From NCBI GenBank assembly GCA_023374045.1, contig CM041776.1, positions 40,306,171 through 40,370,170 of the forward strand: a DNA stretch of 64,000 nucleotides. Reading direction: 5' to 3'. Under the pieces are notes generated by a model that saw only the letters and a program-made list of their open reading frames with translations, was not told the origin of the DNA and did no database searches. Below are positions 47,001-59,560 of the stretch, in pieces (the stretch's first letter is position 1; each line of letters starts with the position of its first letter). The stretch comes from Limonium bicolor (lineage: Eukaryota > Streptophyta > Magnoliopsida > Caryophyllales > Plumbaginaceae). The position numbers and the translations under genes were made by a program.

Positions 47001-48463
47001 GAAGACATGTGCAGGTTGTGTTTTAGTTTCTGTTGAGTTTCATTTCTGTACAGATGGGCCTCTAGTGGTGAGTGGTGCTGTATTAGGTTGGGTATGAATG
47101 TAAAACCTTACTAATATGCCTAGAAGAGAGAGGGTACAAATTAGGCATGTTGAAAATCAATCCCGGGTGAACTAGGAATGGGAAATAACCAAATAATGAG
47201 CAGGGGTTGTTCCTGTTTAGTAGCCACCGTGAAACAAAGAAAAAACAGAAGGGGGAAGTAGAATAAGGAGCGTGTCTTAGTAACCTGGAAGGTTCGAGCT
47301 GTAGAAGTTATAATTAGTAAGAAAGACTTGTCACGTTTTAAATACCAAAGAATGCTCTAGAAAAAAAAACTAGTGCTAGGACTCAATAAACTAGTAAACC
47401 GTTGTATTAGTTCCTAAGGGATTAAACTTGTTCAATATGTTAAGGGGCACTAATCAGTTTGGTAATGGGCTAGGTGGTGCCTTAAGGGAATGAGCTAGAA
47501 AATAGTCCAGGGGTACCAATAGAGCTGGGAACGGGAGATATATACAAAGCCGGGGGTGAAGTAGGTGAGCTAGGGTGGAGTTAAAGACTTACAAAGGTGC
47601 CTAAATAATGTGTTATGATAGTAAGGATGGGTGGCGTAGATCACGGGCCGATCTTGTAAATGGATGAACTTAGAAATATTTGTAAGGTCTAGGAATGAAA
47701 CGGGGAGGAATAACTAACTAAAGAACGATACAAGTACAAACACTTGAAGTGAACTAAGCGGTTAACTAGTAGTAGTTTCTAGAAAGTTTAATGTCTACAC
47801 TGTCATATATAGAATTAGGGTAACCAAGACAACCAAGGTTGCTACTTGGCATTGGGGGCGTTAAGTGATAGTGCCAAAGCCTTGGTATTGTTAGAGGTAA
47901 GGTAAAGAACATGGGGATCTAGTTATAATGAGATAAGTATGGTCCTATGATTTCAAAGTAGGTTAACCCCAGACAACCAGTGGTCGTAGACCTAGAGGTA
48001 TCACTAGTCATGGAGGATCGAATGGTAATTAAGTCTAGTCTAACCAACCCCGTAAGACTATAACTGTGTGAATCCTCGAATTTTTAGCACGGCAATACCT
48101 GGCTTGAAACGGTGAGTCCGAAACAAACAAAATGAAATAGGACCAACAATGCGAGTTGTAATATCTGAGTCTAAGTCAACTGTATAGGTAGTGCTACGAA
48201 CAATAACTCATGATCGAACGGTCTAACCCGCCCGTATAACAATTACAGGAGTGAGTCACACCGGCAGTGGGGAACAGTAGTGCAAGTATCCATGACAACA
48301 GTTATAAGGTATGGACATGTGTGGTTCGTATGTTGCCGTGTTACACGGCTTGTGTGTTGTGTGCTTTGTTTGACTATGACCATAAGACTAAAGCATGAAA
48401 ATTGGATTGCTTGTTGTGACATGCTTAAATGCTTGTTAAATATCATTGTTGCATTTTACTTGC

Positions 48464-48468
48464 GCGCA
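48464..48468. other. Target site duplication GCGCA (left)
   Basis: GCGCA at 48464-48468 and 54002-54006 flank the nested element. The unoccupied site is seen in the other X LTR as TTGCGCGCACACAG near 12284. Confidence 0.9.
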
Positions 48469-50041
48469 TGCAGACGTTATATCGTGAGTGGTTAAACTGG
48501 TGTAAAATTAAAAGAAAAGAAATTAAAAAACTCAAAATAACTCGGGCTGCAAACAAATCCCGGTCGTAGTAGTATAGTGAAAATGTAAGCGACCGGATGT
48601 CGAACCGTGGGACTAATGTACATATAATAGTACCTAAGCGTGTCACAAGAGGGGGGATTAATTGACTTGTAAAATATAAAAAGAAAAGATAAAATAAACT
48701 AAGTTAATAGATAAATAAATGGAACTCTCTGGTCAGGTTAATATAATCTGCATAATTAAGCTATCTCTACTGGTTTAATAATTTGGCAAGGTTCCTGTAA
48801 TTATCTTAAGGACTAAGTCATAGCCTCATAAGAACTCGTTCACCTGTAATCAAGGTTCAAGCAAAAGCCTGCGAACGGCAGAGGAGTATTGAGGAATTAC
48901 ATTTGCAACTGAATACTAACTTATTAATCATAACAAGTTTCCTCCAGTTTTACGTCTTAATTAACCTATCTATTTATCACCAGTCTGATCAAAATAGACT
49001 TAGGAAAGCAATTTAATAAACTCATGACATTTATTAAAAAGGTGCGAGATAACCTTTAAAACGTAACAAACTATATATAATTAAAACCAGTAAAAATAAT
49101 GCATAATTAATACAAACACATAATAACCATTCCAGAGTATACGTAAACTAGCCTAACATATTAAATAGATAGACAGAGACAAGAGTAATAGAAATCATCC
49201 GTAATCACTCCGGCTCACTCTGCTATTTTGTATACGTAGAGCTAGAGGTGGATTTGGTGGACTGTAAAATAAATAAAATGGAGAAGGCGGGAGAAGAGAA
49301 ATGAGATGGCGTGAGGTTTGTGAAGTGGTCGTGGATTGTATGGGTGGTGGATGTATATTGAGCAGAAGGCTCGTGGGTTTAAATAGAGAAATGAAGAAGA
49401 GAAAATGAAGATAGGCAGACGCGTGAGGATTTGATTGAGGCGGTGGAAGAAAGCTGGCTGATTGATCATTTATTGCAGGGGACAGATCGTGTGCAGAGTA
49501 GATGGATATTGCAGACAGTGGACGAGTTGCAGAAGTCGGCGAAGGCAAGTCGACGGACGAAGTCGACGCGAAGAAGATAAGCTCGCGCGACTAGTTGCTG
49601 TCCGCCTCCATGTCCGCCAGATAACAGGCGGTTGTATATTTGTCTCGTCCGCCTCGTATTGAGCGGACACCTTGTGTCCTGTCCGCCAGCTTTGAGGCGG
49701 TTGCACGCCCATCTCTTGTCCGCCTGTTATTGAGAGGTACAGGGGCGGTTGAGCCAGGCGGTTGCAACCTATCGTGACTTATTTCCTTCCGACTTCGACC
49801 GGCTCTAGATTCTTCGTTTGGACTCCGTTTTCTGAGCCGTTTACGTCTATGTGTTCGTCTCTTCTCTCTTTCTCTACTTTACTCCCAGCTTGGTTTTCCT
49901 CATGTTTGAACAATAAATTTGTGAGATAAACAATAAAACATAAACTAGAGGAAATTAACCGAAGTGGAGAAATGAGCAAGAAAAGTGCTAATATAATATA
50001 TGAAATACACCTATAAAACATGCTCATTTGGACACTTATCA
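48469..50041 (-). repeat. 3' LTR of the non-autonomous Athila-like element
   Basis: On the plus strand it starts TGCAGACGTTATATCGTGAG and ends GGACACTTATCA. The shorter GC-rich hairpin repeat region is at about 49598-49770. Open frames within it (for example 49195-49548) have identical twins in the other LTR and are not genes. Confidence 0.85.
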
Positions 50042-51244
50042 CACCCACACTTATCTTTTTGCTTGTCCTCAAGCAAAATCACGTACCCAAGTAAGTAGGG
50101 AATGCTCAATACTAACAAATATTATTATGAAGGGTAGGATAAACATGATCTTTTTAACTTATTGAGGAGTGTGAAAAATTAACTGCTGGTGGCATAGGTG
50201 TGCTCAGGGTGAAAATAAAATATAGAGTTTCGGGGTATGATCTAAGGTACTTCAATGTTTCTTTTAGGTGACTCTGAGAACTTTTACCATGGCCAACTTC
50301 TCTCAAGAATGGGCATTGAGGAGAAAACAAAAGGAAAAATAGATTTATGCATTTGTTTCACTTTTGCAAGGGAGATGAGAAAATGTAGGCATCACGCCTT
50401 TGTATTCAAGAACACTCTCACTCTCTTTTGTTGGTTACCAATGGTGTCTCGCAAGTCCCTTATTATTATTTTCCTTTCTCTTTTTTTTTAACAGAAAAGC
50501 ACCCCTTAGCAATCCCTAAGAGAGAAGACAGAAAGAAACCCTGAGCAATAAAATCCAACCATTTGCAGATTATTTGGTCACACCGCATATAAAATGCTCC
50601 TCAAAAGTAATCAAAATTTTAAAATTTGTACCATTTATCCTACAATTCATAATAATATTTATTCTTAAAGAGAACAACCCACATATAAAAAGGGTCCACG
50701 ATATTGAATTGGACAAACGAAAGACAAGCAGAGAGATTATTAAGCACAAAATTTCACACAATTTCACCGAAAAGGCACACTCCCCCACACTTAAATTGAA
50801 CAATGTCCTCATTGTTCACCAGAAAAAACAAGGGAAAGTTTCAGAAGACCTTTTCGGTAAGTAGATAAAATAGAGATAACACAAAGATCACAATTAAACA
50901 TTTAAGCACATAAACGCTCCTCTGCAGTTTTTATTTAATAAAAGTATAATTAAAGAAACTGGTACTCCCCTGATTTATTTTTGTGTTGTGTTAAAGTAGT
51001 TCCCCCACACTTGAGCTTCAGCCTCAAGCAGCGTAGCTTGGTTGCAGTGTAAATATGAAGGTGCACCTGCATAAGACACTAGAAGCATCCATACTAAAAC
51101 GGGGTTAAAAGTTTAGCAAAAATAAAATTTAAAGAGAACCTGAAAATTAAAAGAAAACATAAAAGCAAAATAAAATAAAAGTACACCCGGTTTGCCTCCC
51201 GGGAAGCTGCCCTTATTTAACGTCTTTGGCTAGACGCCTGCTTG
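50042..51244 (-). other. 3' untranslated part with repeated AAGTGTGGGGG motifs
   Basis: On the minus strand AAGTGTGGG-type purine tracts occur at 50042-50053 (at the LTR), 50782-50792 and 51001-51012. The stretch 50042-50530 is closely similar to 63501-64000 of the other Athila-like element. There is no gene. Confidence 0.65.
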
Positions 51245-51843
51245 TTATCCTGGATCAAAACAAAACGTTACCTCGGCATATAAAATAAGAAAATTAATAC
51301 TCCACAAAATCTGACGTTTGAGGAGGTAATGCCGGGAACGTAGTTCTAACAGAAGACCCGGTGGTGCTGATTTTTCTTCCTCAATTTGGAGGATGTAAAC
51401 ATCATCCTTTTGTAGGTGAGGCTCGTAGAAAGAACGCTGATTGATATCATCTTCAGAGAAGGTTAATTCTTTGAAGGTGATAGTGGCGTTTTGTTTGGAT
51501 ATATTGGCGGGAGGTGATGGCAATTCCTCTTCTCTGTTCGAGGATGCATGTATCCTCATCTTCTGGATAGAGCACAGAGAAGGATGGAAACTGGCGGTAG
51601 GCGATTGTAAGGGAAGAGAATAACTTACATCCGTAGTGGGGTGTTCTACCTCATCATGAATTATTTCGCTCTTAGGTTGCTGTTCTTGTTGAGCGAGTCT
51701 CCCCAGGTAATCTGGTTGATCTCTAACCAGAGTTGTTCTTGGAATATGAGACAATCCTCATAATCATGAGCTCCTCCACATACGGAGCAGTATAAATACT
51801 GTGAAAAGCAAAACTCCTCTTCGAACACCTGTTCCATTTCCAT
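51245..51843 (-). pseudogene. Gag zinc-knuckle remnant
   Basis: The frame 51843-51661 contains CSVCGGAHDYEDC, closely like CTQCGGPHDYEQC in the gag of the coding element. It is preceded by only about 18 residues, so the gag domain proper is deleted. The overlapping frame 51754-51245 (169 residues) continues with acidic, Ser/Pro-rich sequence and no known domain. A small RNA-binding peptide could still be made, but that is inference. Confidence 0.6.
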
Positions 51844-51886
51844 TTTTTTTTTGTTTTTGTATATAAAACAAAACTACTGAAACAAA

Positions 51887-52397
51887 TTAGAAAATAAAAT
51901 GATTAGAAATAAACACAATAATAATAATATAAGTAGTTTGGAGATGGACTGGAGAAGTGGAGTCGCGAGTCGGGTTGAACTGGAAATTGAGAAGTTGGGG
52001 AAGAAAGAAATCAAACGCGGCGCATTTTTTTTTTCCTGTATGAGGGACGTCCGCTTGGACGTCCGCTCGGAACTTAGGCGGACAGGGGTGTGGCGTCCGC
52101 GTGGTAATCGAGCGGACAGGTGGGCGGACAGAGCTCTGTTCGATTTTTTTTTTCTCTCTTCTTCGCGTACTCACTGAAACAAAAACTTACTTAAGCAAGA
52201 TTAGAAAACCAACATACTATTAATATAAACAAAATATATATAAACAAAATATAAAAGATAATTAATATAAACAACAACAAAATAAAATAGACAAAATATA
52301 AAAGACTATTAATATAAACAACAAACAAAATAATATAAACAAAATATTCTAATATAACAAGTGAATAATCCGGGGCTTAGGGACTAGAATAAACTAG
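51887..52397 (-). repeat. Leader with GTCCGC hairpin words and AT-rich tandem repeats
   Basis: 52046-52135 contains GGACGTCCGCTTGGACGTCC, GGCGGACAGG and GAGCGGACAGG words like those in the LTR arrays. 52195-52360 iterates ATATAAACAAAATATAAAAG. It lies between the primer site and the gag remnant. Confidence 0.65.
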
Positions 52398-52415
52398 TCC
52401 CCGGCAACGGCGCCA
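52398..52415 (-). other. Primer binding site, tRNA-Asp type
   Basis: On the minus strand TGGCGCCGTTGCCGGGGA lies three bases from the LTR at 52419. It is identical to the site at 20659-20676. Confidence 0.9.
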
Positions 52416-52418
52416 TTT

Positions 52419-54001
52419 TGCAGAGACGTTATATCGTGAGTGGTTAAACTGGTGTAAAATTAAAAGAAAAGAAATTAAAAACTCAAAATAAACGTCGGGC
52501 TGCAAACAAATCCCGGTCGTAGTAGTATAGTGAAATGTAAGCGACCGGATGTCGAACCGTGGGACTAATGTACATATAATAGTACCTAAGCGTGTCACAA
52601 GAGGGGGGATTAATTGACTTGTAAAATAAATAAAAAAAGATAAATAAACTAAGTTAATAGATAAATAAAAAATGGAACTCTGGGTCAGGTTAATATAATC
52701 TGCATAATTAAGCTATCTCTACTGGTTTAATAATTTGGCAAGGTTCCTGTAATTATCTTAAGGACTAAGTCATAGCCTCATAAGAACTCGTTCACCTGTA
52801 ATGCAAGGTCCTAATCAAGGTTCAAGCAAAAGCCTGCGAACGGCAGAGGAGTATTGAGGAATTACATTTGCAACTGAATACTAACTTATTAAATCATAAC
52901 AAGTTTCCTCCTCCAGTTTTACGTCTTAATTAACCTATCTATTTATCACCGGTCTGATCAAAATAGACTTAGGAAAGCAATTTAATAAACTCATGACATT
53001 TATTAAAAAGGTGCGAGATAACCTTTAAAACGTAACAAACTATATATTAAAACCAGTAAAATAATGCATAATTAATACAAACACATAATAACCATTCCCA
53101 GAGTATACGTAAACTAGCCTAACATATTAAATAGATAGACAGAGACAAGAGTAATAGAAATCATCCGTAATCACTCCGGCTCACTCTGCTATTTTGTATA
53201 CGTAGGGCTAGAGGTGGATTTGGTGGACTGTAAAATAAATAAAATGGAGAAGGCGGGAGAAGAGAAATGAGATGGCGTGAGGTTTGTGAAGTGGTCGTGG
53301 ATTGTATGGGTGGTGGATGTATATTGAGCAGAAGGCTCGTGGGTTTAAATAGAGAAATGAAGAAGAGAAAATGAAGATAGGCAGACGCGTGAGGATTTGA
53401 TTGAGGCGGTGGAAGAAAGCTGGCTGATTGATCATTTATTGCAGGGGACAGATCGTGTGCAGAGTAGATGGATATTGCAGACAGTGGACGAGTTGCAGAA
53501 GTCGGCGAAGGCAAGTCGACGGACGAAGTCGACGCGAAGAAGATAAGCTCGCGCGACTAGTTGCTGTCCGCCTCCATGTCCGCCAGATAACAGGCGGTTG
53601 TATATTTGTCTCGTCCGCCTCGTATTGAGCGGACACCTTGTGTCCTGTCCGCCAGCTTTGAGGCGGTTGCACGCCCATCTCTTGTCCGCCTGTTATTGAG
53701 AGGTACAGGGGCGGTTGAGCCAGGCGGTTGCAACCTATCGTGACTTATTTCCTTCCGACTTCGACCGGCTCTAGATTCTTCGTTTGGACTCCGTTTTCTG
53801 AGCCGTTTGCGTCTATGTGTTCGTCTCTTTCTCTACTTTACTCCCAGCTTGGTTTTCCTCATGTTTGAACAATAAATTTGTGAGATAAACAATAAAACAT
53901 AAACTAGAGGAAAATTAACCGAAGTGGAGAAATGAGCAAGAAAAGTGCTAATATAATATATGAAATACACCTATAAAACATGCTCATTTGGACACTTATC
54001 A
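52419..54001 (-). repeat. 5' LTR of the non-autonomous Athila-like element
   Basis: It is nearly identical to 48469-50041. A TATA-like CTATTTAAAC lies on the minus strand at about 53343-53352. The hairpin repeat region is at about 53566-53736. Confidence 0.85.
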
Positions 54002-54006
54002 GCGCA
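54002..54006. other. Target site duplication GCGCA (right)
   Basis: Second copy of the duplication that brackets the nested element. X LTR sequence resumes here with GCGCACACAGTAG. Confidence 0.9.
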
Positions 54007-55556
54007 CACAGTAGTTTAGTCCCTTTCTCGTTTATGGAGCTTTGAGATGAAGCTTGACGAACTACGTAAACAAACCAAAAGAACTACACAATGAGAAAAC
54101 TCATCTCTAACTATAGAGGACTCCTAAGGACACCCACTATGGTGTCAAGATATTTATGATAAGTGAATACCCTATTGAGGACTACTATCGACACCCACAT
54201 GGTGTCGAGCTTACAAAAAAAATAAAAAATAAATATATAATAAGTAAGTACCAGCTGATGGATCATATGGATAATCCGGGAAGAAGAATTCTCGGGCCGC
54301 GCGGTTTGGATGCTCGGGAGTTGGTATCTGCATCAGATCCTTCGATCGACTATTGTTATTATTGTGGAGCACTTCCTGGGGTCGAGAGATGACCCCTCTG
54401 TCTCGACGTATGACGCCGGGACTGGAGGATTAGCGAGCACACCCTGGGGTATAGAGATGACCCCTCTTTCTCGACATATGACGTCGGGAATGGAGGAGTG
54501 GCTATGGAGAAGACGTTCTCCAAATTGTGGTGATAAGAGAATTCACAAATAATCCTTAAAGAAACAAGGAATGATTGGCACCTACATAATAAAGACTCGG
54601 GATCTAACATATATCCCCTGACTTGGTGCCAGAGAATTATGGAAACATGTGTAATGAGACCATGCAAATAAGAAAATTCACAAATGTGATTCTTTAAGAA
54701 ACAAGAGCTGAATAGCACCTACATAATAAAGTCTCGGGGTCTAACCTATAACCCTTGACTCGGTGCAAGAAAAGGAAGGTAAACTTGTGTAATGAGAACA
54801 AGAAAAACAATACGTAACCTCTTGAATGATCCCATAGTGAGGATCATCGGTATAAGGTACCCACGCACACGTCCTATGAATTACTTGATTGTTGTTGCTA
54901 CATTAACAGCTTATTGTGCTGGATGGCGTTTTTGACATTGCTATGATACTTGCAAGTTGTGCTTGGTTGCTTATTAATCTTGATATGCTACCTTCAAGTG
55001 TGTATGATATAATGATGTATTGTGGTGTGCTTTACTGCTTTATTATAGCATGTAATTGAATTAATAATGTTCGACCAAGTAGTCGTGTGGCCCGGCAACA
55101 TACGGGCTACACATGTTCATACTCAGCGTTGCTGAGTCCTTTACACCCAAATTTTTTTCAGGTATGGTGCCGGACGATAACGGAGCGTAGGCGGGATGGA
55201 TACCATGGGGGGGGGGGGGGGTAGTCCATCAGGGCATAACTTTGAATTGTGTAGTATGTTTAGTGTATGGGTTGTTACTAAACCCGAGATGAAATTCTCA
55301 GATTATGATTTGGTATCTTTATTGTAGACACTCGGTATCTGGGAATTGTATTTTATGTTGTATATGAGTTTGATAGAGGACTGTTCCTAGTCATGCAGAC
55401 CGTAACTTGGTGTTGGTAGTATGGTTGTGTCAACCACGTGGGTGGTTGGCGTCTGTGACACCCGGATGGAGTTTATACCGCTGCGTAGTTAACCGTGATG
55501 TTGTTCGGCGCGACGTTTGTATTACTGGATGTTTTATTCGGGGGTGTTACACAAGG

Positions 55557-56162
55557 AGTACATCAGGAAGCAACGGGCGATTAAGTTTCTCATGTCCGTT
55601 AACCCTAAGTACAGCCAAGTTCAAGGAAACGTGCTAATGATGTCACTGTTACCTTCACAGCACAACAAATTTACTCCCTCCTTGTTCAAGAGGAGAGACA
55701 AAAGGGTGTCAGAGTTGGTGGAAACCAAGAAGGCAACAAGGCCCTCTCCTTCGCAACGGATTTTCGGACAAGAACACCGGTGCCAACAATAAGACTTACG
55801 GCAGAGGGGCAAACCCTAGACAAAGTTTCCTGTAATGCAATCATTGTCAGAAGAGCGGGCATACCGAAGATAAGTGCTTTGAAAAGGTAGGATATCGGCC
55901 CAACTGGAGAAGTCCCAAGGGAAGGAAATCCTCCATGGCTGTCAATGCTCTCGAGAACAGAGAAGGAAATCCCACTGACGATGTAACCCAGTCCAAAGCA
56001 AACCCCAAAGAAACCGTCGCAAGAAGCTACAATGTGGCAGAGATAAACCAGATTCTCACACATGTAGCCTAGAATCGAGAGGAAGGAACGGAACGGCCAA
56101 CCAGAAGCAGCGCAGGGTGTAGCTTCATTGGTAACCTTTCTCTAAACTCTTCTCCAAAGACT
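55557..56162 (+). pseudogene. Copia gag, C-terminal part with CCHC knuckle
   Basis: 55557-55790 reads KEYIRKQRAIKFLMSVNPKY and LMMSLLPS, the gag segment before the knuckle. After a frame change near 55760 an intact CCHC knuckle, CNHCQKSGHTEDKC, lies at 55836-55877. Stops lie just before the knuckle and near 56070. Confidence 0.7.
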
Positions 56163-57707
56163 TTGAATAACCATATCACCTGCAGTAGTAATGAAGAACA
56201 TGTAGGTAGAAAAAACATGGATTGGATAATCGATTCTGGAGCATCACAGCACATGGGGTGTGATTTACAAAAATTTGATAACTATGAAATCCTACAACAT
56301 GCGCACATACTCAATATGCCCGATGGCCATCCTCAAAGGGTGACCATCAAAGGATTTGTGACTATTAACAATTGGATAACTTTGTCTAATGTGTTATATG
56401 TTCCTGCTTTCAACTTTAACTTGATATCTATGGCTAGACTAGCACAACAAACGAATGGCAAATTTAGTTTTGACAATTCCTGCTGCATGTTTCAGGATTC
56501 TAGAAGCCTCCTTGAACACCAAATAGGAAGACAAGTTTCTGTTTCTGGAATTTACTTGCTTGATTGTTGCAATAGAGAGGAGGAAAGGGCGTTGGTTTCT
56601 AGTTCTGTTGTGGGAAAAATAGTTGCTGGTTTTGACTGTGCGGATGCTCTGAGTCTTTGGCACCACAGGTTGGGGCACTTGCTTATTAGCAAGATAGAAA
56701 AACTTAGGATTGTTGATAAGCATTTGTGTAAGAGACAGTTCATATGCGAATCTTGTTGTATAGGCAAAATCCATCGTATTCCATTCCCTAAGAAAAGTTT
56801 TACTGCAACAGAATGTTTTGATCTAATGCATATAGATGTTTGGGGTCCCTACAAACTTGAAACTTTTGATGGATACTCTTATTTTCTGACTTTTGTGGAT
56901 GATAACTCTAGGGCTACATGGGTCTAACTGATCAAAACTAAATCTGCAGCTTTTAAGCATATAATTGATTTCCTGAAAATGGTTAAACTGCATTTGGCAA
57001 AGAGATTAAAGGAATTAGAACTTATAATGCCATGAATTAGGGAGTACAAAAGAAAGTTCAGAGTTCTTGAAATCTAAGGGAGTTAAACACCAAACTTCTT
57101 GTCCGCACACCCCACAGCAAAATGGGGTAGTGGAGAGGAAACATCGCCACATTTTGGAAACAACAAGAAGTTTACCGTTTCATTCTTCTTTACCATTAAA
57201 ATTCTTGGGGGAAAGCATCCTTACAGCTATGTATCTTATTAACAGAATGCCCCTAGATAGCCTGCTAGGTAAATCCCCTTATGAGGTTTTGTTTAACAGG
57301 AAACCAAATTATGAAGAACTAAGATGCTTGGAAGCTTAGTTTTTGCTCACAAAAATCAATCTCTTCACGATAAATTTGCTTTCAGATCTTCTAAAGGGAT
57401 CTTCCTAGGATATGCTACAGATAAGAAGGCTTACAAAATCTACGATTTGGATAATAAAAGGGTAGCTTATAGTAGGGATGTCAAATTCTATGAAAACATT
57501 TTCCCTTTCAGAGAGAACCAAAGAAAGAAACAGAAAACTCTACCAATACAAGAAACGAACAACCACCTTATTTTCCTGTTAATCCATACTCACCACCTCT
57601 TGAGTTTTTTGATTTTGAGGAGACAGAAAGTGTTACTGAACCAGAAGGTAGAAATCTGGTCACACCAGAGGCACAACCAAACCTGGACATCAGTGAGCAT
57701 TCACTGA
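56163..57707 (+). pseudogene. Copia protease and integrase
   Basis: 56163-56927 contains the protease active site WIIDSGASQHMGCDL, the pre-integrase HxxxC domain around LWHHRLGHLLISKIEKLR and CESCCIGKIH, and the integrase start LMHIDVWGPYKLETFDGYSY. A TAA then interrupts the frame. 57067-57339 has [20 protein letters not shown] with the catalytic Glu. 57324-57707 is the integrase C-terminal part (KGIFLGYATDKKAYKIYDL). The central catalytic Asp region around 56940-57060 is scrambled by indels, so the enzyme is inactive as written. Confidence 0.75.
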
Positions 57708-57871
57708 CTCAAGAAGAGGAAACTGTCACTCATCAGTAACCACTGAGAAGGTCAGAAAGGACCAGAGGAATGCCAAAACACCTAGAAGACTACATCGTGG
57801 GGAGTACAAACTCAACAAGGAACTAGACAAGCATCCAACCAGCTAAGGCCCTAGACCATTTTTCTATTATT

Positions 57872-58684
57872 GTGCATGATAGATTGAGCAATGCAAACCC
57901 CAGTGCTTCATTTTCTGATGTGCATAGAACTGATATGGAGGATTCAGATTGTTTATGCTCTACTGTTATCCCTACACACAAAATTGTCTGTCTTGAAGTT
58001 AGTGTCAACTATGCATGTTATAGTTCTGATAAAGCTGATATACAGACTGCTGTAGAACCCACTGATTATGACGAGGCCATCAAAAATAAACACTGGGTAA
58101 AAGCCATGACTGAGGAATTTGACGCTTTAGAAAGAAACAATACTTGGGAAATTGTGGATCTACCAAGAGGGAAGAAAGTCATAGGATGCAAGTGGGTATA
58201 CAAACTGAAATATAAGGCTGATGGGATGTTAGAAAGGTATAAAGCTAGGCTTGTAGTCAAGGGATACACACAGAAATATGGAATAGACTACCTTGAAACC
58301 TTCTCACCTGTTGTAAAATTCAGTACCATTAGAGCTCTTACAGCTGTTGCTTGTAAGAGGAATTGGGTCATTAGTCAATTAGACATAAATAATGCCTTCT
58401 TGCATGGAGAACTGAAAGAGGAGGTTTACATGCAATTGCCATTAGGATATAAAGCCACAGAAAGAAATCAGGTTTGTAAGCTGAAAAAATCTCTTTACAG
58501 TCTTAAGCAGGCCTCAAGACAATGGCATGAAAAACTTAGAAAATTTCTTTCCCATTTAGGTTTCCATCAGTCCCTTAATGACTATTCTCTTTTCATAAAG
58601 AAAGCTCAAAACAAATCCGTTTTTTTGGCTGTGTACGTAGATGACATATTATTTACTGGAGATGATGTTGAGATGATAGCATAA
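57872..58684 (+). pseudogene. Copia reverse transcriptase
   Basis: A 270-residue frame: HWVKAMTEEFDALERNNTWE, VIGCKWVYKLKYKADG, YKARLVVKGYTQKYGIDYLE, TFSPVVKFSTIRAL, SQLDINNAFLHGELKEEVYM with the first catalytic Asp, and LAVYVDDILFTGDD with the YVDD motif. All core motifs are present. A TAA at 58682 cuts the thumb region. Confidence 0.8.
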
Positions 58685-59560
58685 ATCAAAAACCAACTGA
58701 ATCTAGAGTTTAGAATTTAAGATTTGGGGTTGTTAACAACTTTCTTAGCATGCAATTTATATCTAATGAGAATGGCATGATAGTGGTTCAGAAATAGTAT
58801 GCTGAAAACTTAGTAAGAGAATTCAATTGTGAGAATGACAAACCAGCTGTTGCTCCTCTAGAACTACACACAAAACTGATAAAGGATGAGGGAAGACTGC
58901 TGACTGAACCTCTTCTTTACAGAAAATTGGTAGGAAAAATTAGTTTTCTGGCACATACCAGACCAGACCTCTGTTTTGCTATACAGTGTTTGAGCAAATT
59001 TTTGCAGCAGGCAACAGAGGTGCATTGGAAGGCAGCCCTGCACACGTTGAGGTACATCAAAGGTACAACAGGCCGCGGGATTTTCTTTAATAAAAGAACT
59101 GATTTCTCTCTTACTGCTTTTTGTGATGCAGATTGGGCTGGATGCCCAAATACAAGGAAGTCTATAAGTGGTTTCTACATACATCTCAGTGGATCCCCTT
59201 TATCCTGGAAGGCTAAAGAGCAAGGAAGCGTGGCCCTATCCTCAGTAGAAGCTGAATACCGGTCCATGCGACAAACAACAGCTGAATTGAGCTGGCTAAC
59301 CAGGATTCTACACGACTTTGGAGTCAGAGATGTCAATCCTATTCCAGGTCAGACAGCCAATCAGCTATATACATTGCAAGGAACCCGGTGTTCCATGAGC
59401 GAACAAAACACATCGAGGTCGATTGCCATTTCGTAAGGTAGAAAATCCAAGAAGGGTTGATAGAAGTGCAGTTCGTGCCCTCACATCTGCAACTGGCTGA
59501 TATTCTAACCAAACATTGACAGGGAGAGAGTACGACCGCCTTGAACAAAAACTTGGAATG
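58685..59560 (+). pseudogene. Copia RNase H and C-terminus
   Basis: 58927-59436 reads KLVGKISFLAHTRPDLCFAI, YIKGTTGRGIFF, AFCDADWAGCPNTRKSISGF and VALSSVEAEYRSM, the RNase H domain with Asp and Glu of the active site. A frame change near 59390 separates the final THIEVDC...ADILTK type segment. Stop codons also interrupt 58685-58926. Confidence 0.75.

Larger units (their letters stand above)
48469..54001 (-). mobile_element. Young non-autonomous Athila-like element (5,533 bp) nested in the X 3' LTR
   Basis: It is complete: LTRs 48469-50041 and 52419-54001, tRNA-Asp primer site 52398-52415 (minus), polypurine tract at 50042-50055, and the GCGCA duplication. Across about 640 bp of the LTRs (49195-49840 against 53161-53806) I see only two substitutions, so insertion is recent. 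The internal 2.4 kb lack protease, polymerase and integrase and keep only a small gag knuckle remnant. The LTR and 3' region resemble those of the coding Athila-like element in this window, which makes that family the likely helper. Confidence 0.9.
44065..55551 (+). repeat. 3' LTR of element X (about 5.95 kb), split by a nested element
   Basis: It begins TGAAACACCCC and ends GGGGTGTTACA, matching the 5' copy at 8801-13830. Subtracting the nested insertion 48469-54001 and one 5 bp duplication leaves 5,949 bp, an exceptional LTR length. Only LARD-type or similar giant elements reach it. Right of 55551 lies CAAGG (possible target duplication) and then copia gag sequence, so X is inserted in a copia element. 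The poly-G run at about 55206-55220 is longer than in the other copy. Confidence 0.85.

Noticed and set aside
49195..49548. 117-residue minus-strand frame, identical to 53161-53514
   Set aside because: Identity is due to near-identical LTRs. The composition is that of untranslated sequence, with no domain.
55833..56935. Stop codons before the knuckle and after the integrase start as a recoding signal
   Set aside because: Further stops and indels are spread over the whole copia element, so decay is the simpler explanation.
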